Positions 6,778 through 8,918 of a DNA stretch of 8,918 bases are shown one piece after another. The notes below the pieces were generated by a model. The model had not been told where the DNA came from, did no database searches, and saw only the letters and a list, made by a program, of their open reading frames with translations. Location of the stretch: NCBI GenBank assembly GCA_937926265.1, contig CALAZS010000007.1:1-8918 (forward strand). The letters are read 5' to 3'. The first letter of the stretch is position 1. Every line of letters begins with the position of its first letter. The position numbers and the translations under genes were made by a program. This DNA is from an uncultured Gammaproteobacteria bacterium (GTDB taxonomy: Bacteria > Pseudomonadota > Gammaproteobacteria > Chromatiales > Chromatiaceae).

Positions 6778-6783
6778 AAAGGA
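6778..6783 (+). promoter_or_regulatory. Ribosome binding site deciding the PhnD-like start
   Basis: AAAGGA ends nine bases before the ATG at 6793. The alternative in-frame TTG at 6760 lies upstream of this site and overlaps the promoter region, so the ATG is preferred. Confidence 0.7.
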
Positions 6784-6792
6784 TTGGGTTCT

Positions 6793-7677
6793 ATGTTATT
6801 GAAAAGCAACAAATATGTAATATTTGTTCTTCTGGTTTTCGCTGGCTGTATTCTTGTTGGTCATGTTCATGCCAGTTCTACCTGGACATCATCAGAATCT
6901 GAAATATGTCGCTTTGCTGTGCCGCCCTGGCAAAAGGGGCTTGATTTTAACGAGGTAAAACAGGAATACCTGCCTTTGATGCGTTATCTCAGCAAGGAAA
7001 CCGGTTGTCAGTTTGTTGCGGTAGGTGCCAGGGATTATGATGATCTTGTCGAGAAAATAAGCACCGGCAAGGTAATGATGGCAGAGCTTGGTGCTGTGAC
7101 CTATGTGAAGTCCCAGCAGATCAACCCCGGGGTCAAGCTTGTCAGTGTCATACTATCTGAAGACAGGGAAACAAAAGAGCTCACTGATCATTACTATAGT
7201 TATGTTTTATCCAGAAAAGACAATCCTGCAATAAAAAGTCTCAGCGACCTCAAAGGCCAATCTTTTGGATTTGTCAGTAAAACTTCTTCATCCGGATATG
7301 TTTATCCCTATAACCTGTTAAAAAAATCTGGTTACGATGCGGATAAATATTTTGGAGAAATTTTCTTTTTGGGCAGTCACAGCAATGTAACCGATGCCAT
7401 TGCATCCGGAAGCATTAAAGCCGGTGCGACTATGGAATATAATTTCAAGCTGTCCACCAGGAAGCATGGTGATATTTACCGGGTGCTTTGGAAAAGCCCA
7501 CAAATACCAAATATTCTTTTCGCTTCCAGCAGTAACATGCCTGATTCAATAAGATCAAAGTTAACTGAAATTTTGCCCGGTATTGAGGCAGAAAAAGTGA
7601 AGCTGCCAAAACGCATAAAAGGTTTCATCAATAAAGACGATGCTTTTTACGATGTGACCCGCAACATAATGCAATAA
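6793..7677 (+). CDS. PhnD-like periplasmic binding protein, probable receptor for the adjacent kinase
   Basis: Belongs by pattern to the phosphate/phosphonate (PhnD-type) periplasmic binding family. The product has 294 residues. A Sec signal peptide is likely, with a hydrophobic core at 8-23 and cleavage after VHA (residue 27). The domain starts at CRFAVPPW (39-46) and continues with YLPLMRYLSKETGC, AELGAVTYV (98-106), the KTSSSGYVYP ligand loop (163-172) and GSHSNVTDAIASG (194-206), with His196 at the usual family position. The following family segment normally reads like VDAG but here reads IKAG (208-211), so an acidic pocket residue is replaced by Lys209. Only Cys39 and Cys72 are present in the mature protein. 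No transporter ATPase or permease lies beside it, and the stop is six bases before a sensor kinase. A sensing role is inferred; its ligand is unknown and should not be assumed to be a phosphonate. Confidence 0.85.
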   Translation: MLLKSNKYVIFVLLVFAGCILVGHVHASSTWTSSESEICRFAVPPWQKGLDFNEVKQEYLPLMRYLSKETGCQFVAVGARDYDDLVEKISTGKVMMAELGAVTYVKSQQINPGVKLVSVILSEDRETKELTDHYYSYVLSRKDNPAIKSLSDLKGQSFGFVSKTSSSGYVYPYNLLKKSGYDADKYFGEIFFLGSHSNVTDAIASGSIKAGATMEYNFKLSTRKHGDIYRVLWKSPQIPNILFASSSNMPDSIRSKLTEILPGIEAEKVKLPKRIKGFINKDDAFYDVTRNIMQ

Positions 7678-7683
7678 CTGAAA

Positions 7684-8918
7684 ATGCTTGAAATAAAGAC
7701 CAAGTTGCTGTTGCCATTGGTAGTGAGTCTGTTGCTGATGTTGCTTGGTTTCATTTATGTCCTCAGCCTGCATTCACAAAACCGGGAAAATTTCCTGGCA
7801 CTGCAAGAACAGTCTGAGGAATCAAAGTTACTTAGCGGATTAAATTATCTGAAAAAAGACATTATGAAGGTCGGTTTTTCGCTGGTAAATGACTGGCGCC
7901 TGTCCGATGCGATTATCATGGAAAACAGAGATGCATTGGTCGATCTGATTTATCCGGTACATAAAACTTTCAATTATGATTTTGTTGCTGTTTACAATGA
8001 AGAGGCGAATGTGCTTGGGCTAGGGCATTTGCCTTCCTCTTTTGGTAAACAAGATCAATTTGCCGATGAAGTAAAAAATACCCTGGAAGGTCAGTCTTTC
8101 GTCAAGGTTTTACCTTACCGGCAGGGTTATCTTTTGATGGCGTTCAACTACATGAGTCCCTACGAGCACGGTGTTAAATCAGTCATAGCTGTGGGCATTG
8201 AGCTCAATCAAGAGAAACTGAAAAATGCCGGTATCATCGACCAGAATGCTGAGTTTGAAATATACAATATAGATACGCCCAAAAAAGTCGTATCAGAAAA
8301 AATTTCCAGCGAAAATGCCAACCCTGTAGTGCGTTCAGTGTTCATCAAAATTGACGATGACTTTCATGCGGGTCCTGATTACCTGGTAAGGCTGACGCTA
8401 CCTCAATCAGAGCTGGAAGATATTCAAATTGATATTGTTTTTATTTCGATTTTTGCATTCATTGCATTCCTCGCAGTTTTGTATACCCATAATGTCAGTA
8501 AACAGGCTGTCAAGAAACAGTCTAAAAACTATCAGAGCAATCAAAAAATTCTGCAACAGAAAGTTGAGGAAAGAACCCGTGAGCTGCAAAAAGCCAAGAC
8601 TGCAGCAGAACAGGCCAATCTTGCCAAGAGCCAGTTTCTGGCCAATATGTCTCATGAACTTAGAACACCAATGCATGCGATATTAAACTTCGCCACCTTG
8701 GGATTAAAGCGGGTTGAGGATGAAAAGTTGGAGCGATACCTGCAAAATATCCGCACAAGTGGCATTCGGCTGACATCCCTGCTAAACGATTTACTTGACT
8801 TGTCCAAGCTTGAATCGGGAAAAATATCAGTTGAACTTGTCGTTCAAGATGTCACAACCCTGATTATTGATGCGATTTCTGAACTTGGCAGTCTGTTGGA
8901 ACAAAAATCAATTACGAT
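7684..8918 (+). CDS. Membrane sensor histidine kinase, incomplete at window end
   Basis: Open reading frame of 411 codons running off the right edge. A short N-terminus is followed by TM1 (about 8-28), a periplasmic sensor region of about 220 residues (31-248) that could be a CACHE-like fold but has no motif I can name, TM2 (about 250-268), and a coiled linker (about 285-320, QQKVEERTRELQKAKTAAEQ). The HisKA dimerisation domain follows, with the H-box FLANMSHELRTP at 318-329 and phospho-acceptor His324. LLNDLLDLSKLESGK (366-380) is its second helix. The ATPase domain and any receiver or HPt domains lie beyond the window. The linker and H-box style resemble hybrid kinases. The start is six bases after the PhnD-like stop and has no clear Shine-Dalgarno, so translation may be coupled. 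Signal and target genes are unknown. Confidence 0.93.
   Translation, partial: MLEIKTKLLLPLVVSLLLMLLGFIYVLSLHSQNRENFLALQEQSEESKLLSGLNYLKKDIMKVGFSLVNDWRLSDAIIMENRDALVDLIYPVHKTFNYDFVAVYNEEANVLGLGHLPSSFGKQDQFADEVKNTLEGQSFVKVLPYRQGYLLMAFNYMSPYEHGVKSVIAVGIELNQEKLKNAGIIDQNAEFEIYNIDTPKKVVSEKISSENANPVVRSVFIKIDDDFHAGPDYLVRLTLPQSELEDIQIDIVFISIFAFIAFLAVLYTHNVSKQAVKKQSKNYQSNQKILQQKVEERTRELQKAKTAAEQANLAKSQFLANMSHELRTPMHAILNFATLGLKRVEDEKLERYLQNIRTSGIRLTSLLNDLLDLSKLESGKISVELVVQDVTTLIIDAISELGSLLEQKSIT

Noticed and set aside
6760..6792. TTG start of the PhnD-like gene at 6760
   Set aside because: It overlaps the proposed promoter, has no ribosome binding site, and would put extra polar residues before the signal peptide.
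6838..6849. Lipobox (FAGC, Cys19) in the PhnD-like protein
   Set aside because: The -3 residue is Phe and the hydrophobic stretch continues past the cysteine to a better Sec cleavage site after VHA; a lipoprotein is possible but less likely.
8407..8686. Short open frames on both strands inside the kinase gene (for example 85 and 89 codons)
   Set aside because: They lie fully within the kinase frame, lack ribosome binding sites and show no family pattern.

Overview
The window looks like chromosomal DNA of a gammaproteobacterium, probably free-living and aquatic. The evidence is the full-length IleS of the gammaproteobacterial type with a C-terminal zinc ribbon, the ileS-lspA overlap typical of that class, moderate base composition, Shine-Dalgarno starts on most genes, and a GC-rich intergenic palindrome of a type common in this class. 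Genus cannot be told from the sequence alone. All genes lie on the + strand.

Positions 10-3311 hold a housekeeping pair: ileS (isoleucyl-tRNA synthetase) and lspA (lipoprotein signal peptidase), joined by a one-base TAATG overlap. Positions 3312-3488 form a promoter-like gap. Positions 3489-6675 encode a complete three-part TRAP transporter of the DctPQM type, probably for C4-dicarboxylates: a periplasmic binding protein, a small membrane subunit and a large membrane subunit. dctP is separated from dctQ by 164 bases containing an AT-rich tandem repeat and an 81-base element built from two GC hairpins that are inverted copies of each other. dctQ and dctM are only 2 bases apart.

After a second promoter-like gap (6676-6792) comes a two-gene unit: a PhnD-like periplasmic binding protein (6793-7677) and, 6 bases later, a membrane-bound sensor histidine kinase (7684 to the window edge, incomplete). 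No permease or ATPase for the PhnD-like protein is visible. The simplest reading is that it is a periplasmic ligand receptor for the kinase. Whether this pair controls the neighbouring TRAP transporter is open.

The most notable points are the orphan PhnD-like/kinase pair with an altered ligand-pocket motif, the double-hairpin element between dctP and dctQ together with a dctQ start that lacks a Shine-Dalgarno sequence, and the placement of a TRAP locus directly behind lspA, where fkpB-ispH often sit.
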